Below are positions 5,625-6,022 of a stretch of 6,022 nt of DNA, in pieces (the stretch's first letter is position 1; each line of letters starts with the position of its first letter). The DNA is taken from positions 1 through 6,022 of the forward strand of contig JAHLWJ010000288.1 in the NCBI GenBank assembly GCA_019057975.1. The letters are read 5' to 3'. The translations under genes were made by a program, and so were the position numbers. Under the pieces are notes generated by a model, which saw nothing but the letters and a program-made list of their open reading frames with translations, searched no databases and was not told the DNA's origin. This DNA is from Promethearchaeota archaeon. Its GTDB lineage: Archaea > Asgardarchaeota > Lokiarchaeia > Sigynarchaeales > SOKP01.

Positions 5625-6022
5625 TTGAAGCGTCAAAATAAAAATGGAAGACCAATTTATTCCGATAAAATTTGGAATCATATGCTCGAAAATGGTGAAA
5701 AATTACAAAAACTTGGGTATAAGGAAAGTATTAACAAACCAAACCTGTTCTACAAGTGCTTGACATCCAACCAAGACAAAAACGGGATTATCTTTGTTGA
5801 TATCCGAGGTACCGATGTAATACCAATTTGGGAAGAACCGGACCCAATAGTTTACAAAAACGAAAATCTCGCGTTTACCGATTTTATGAAAGAAGTGGTT
5901 AAACTTAAGGGATCCGGAGTATCTATTAGACTTTCCTATTACGATAGCTTTGAACCAGAGGGATGGGGATTTTTTCTTAATAAAATACCCAGTGGATTTT
6001 GCAAACGATGTGGTAAAAATAT
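5625..6022 (+). CDS. Hypothetical protein, N-terminal part, cut by the window edge
   Basis: This frame is open from TTG 5625 through the last base, giving 132 codons with no stop. The protein starts MKRQNKNGRPIYSDKIWNHM and continues with a mixed alpha/beta pattern including GIIFVDIRGTDVIPIWEEP, a SIRLSYYDSFEPEGWGFF stretch and, near the end of the visible part, a Cys pair (FCKRCGK) that would begin a zinc ribbon or knuckle. There is no signal peptide or membrane segment, so a cytoplasmic location is likely. I do not recognise the family. It has its own TATA box and lies 66 bases after the HNH-like gene on the same strand, so a shared function is possible but not shown. The first ATG in frame (5682) would drop 19 residues and ignore the strong Shine-Dalgarno. 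Confidence 0.75.
   Translation, partial: MKRQNKNGRPIYSDKIWNHMLENGEKLQKLGYKESINKPNLFYKCLTSNQDKNGIIFVDIRGTDVIPIWEEPDPIVYKNENLAFTDFMKEVVKLKGSGVSIRLSYYDSFEPEGWGFFLNKIPSGFCKRCGKN

Overview
The window looks like chromosomal DNA of an Asgard archaeon, most likely of the Lokiarchaeia (Promethearchaeota) type. The reasons are AT-rich DNA, short genes driven by a repeated archaeal TATA octamer (TTTAAATA), and T-tract terminators. It also carries two large secreted proteins built from modules typical of Asgard surface proteins: a NosD-like beta-helix, a seven-unit propeller, Ig/Fn3-like domains, and a Pro-rich linker followed by PG-x, one membrane helix and a basic tail. This assignment rests on family recognition by eye, not on a search.

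Layout. Positions 1-127 are a GC-richer island. Read on the minus strand it resembles the extreme 3' end of an archaeal 23S rRNA (about 123 down to 41) plus its downstream spacer (40 down to 1). The body of the 23S gene is absent. Positions 206-2083 (+) encode a beta-helix surface protein. Positions 2084-2265 are a second GC-richer stretch; at 2213-2264 it repeats 1-52 in the same orientation (47 of 52 bases), so the surface-protein gene sits between two direct copies of 23S 3'-end/trailer sequence. Positions 2384-2587 (+) encode a 67-residue protein that matches only the C-terminal half of a GIY-YIG nuclease. Positions 2771-4447 (-) encode a seven-unit propeller plus Fn3-like surface protein. 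Positions 4448-4793 are a long intergenic region with a 13-bp inverted repeat. Positions 4794-5558 (+) encode a winged-helix/degenerate-HNH/DUF4177-like protein. Positions 5625-6022 (+) hold the start of an unrecognised gene that runs off the window; it begins with TTG behind a strong Shine-Dalgarno.

Working together. There is no evident operon: each gene has its own TTTAAATA box 50-62 bp before its preferred start. That regular spacing was used to trim the starts of the propeller gene and the HNH-like gene. The two surface proteins are probably exported, N-glycosylated and membrane-anchored by similar C-termini, but they are on opposite strands and not obviously co-regulated. The most unusual features are the duplicated rRNA 3'-end sequence around a complete gene, and two nuclease-derived proteins that lack their catalytic residues.
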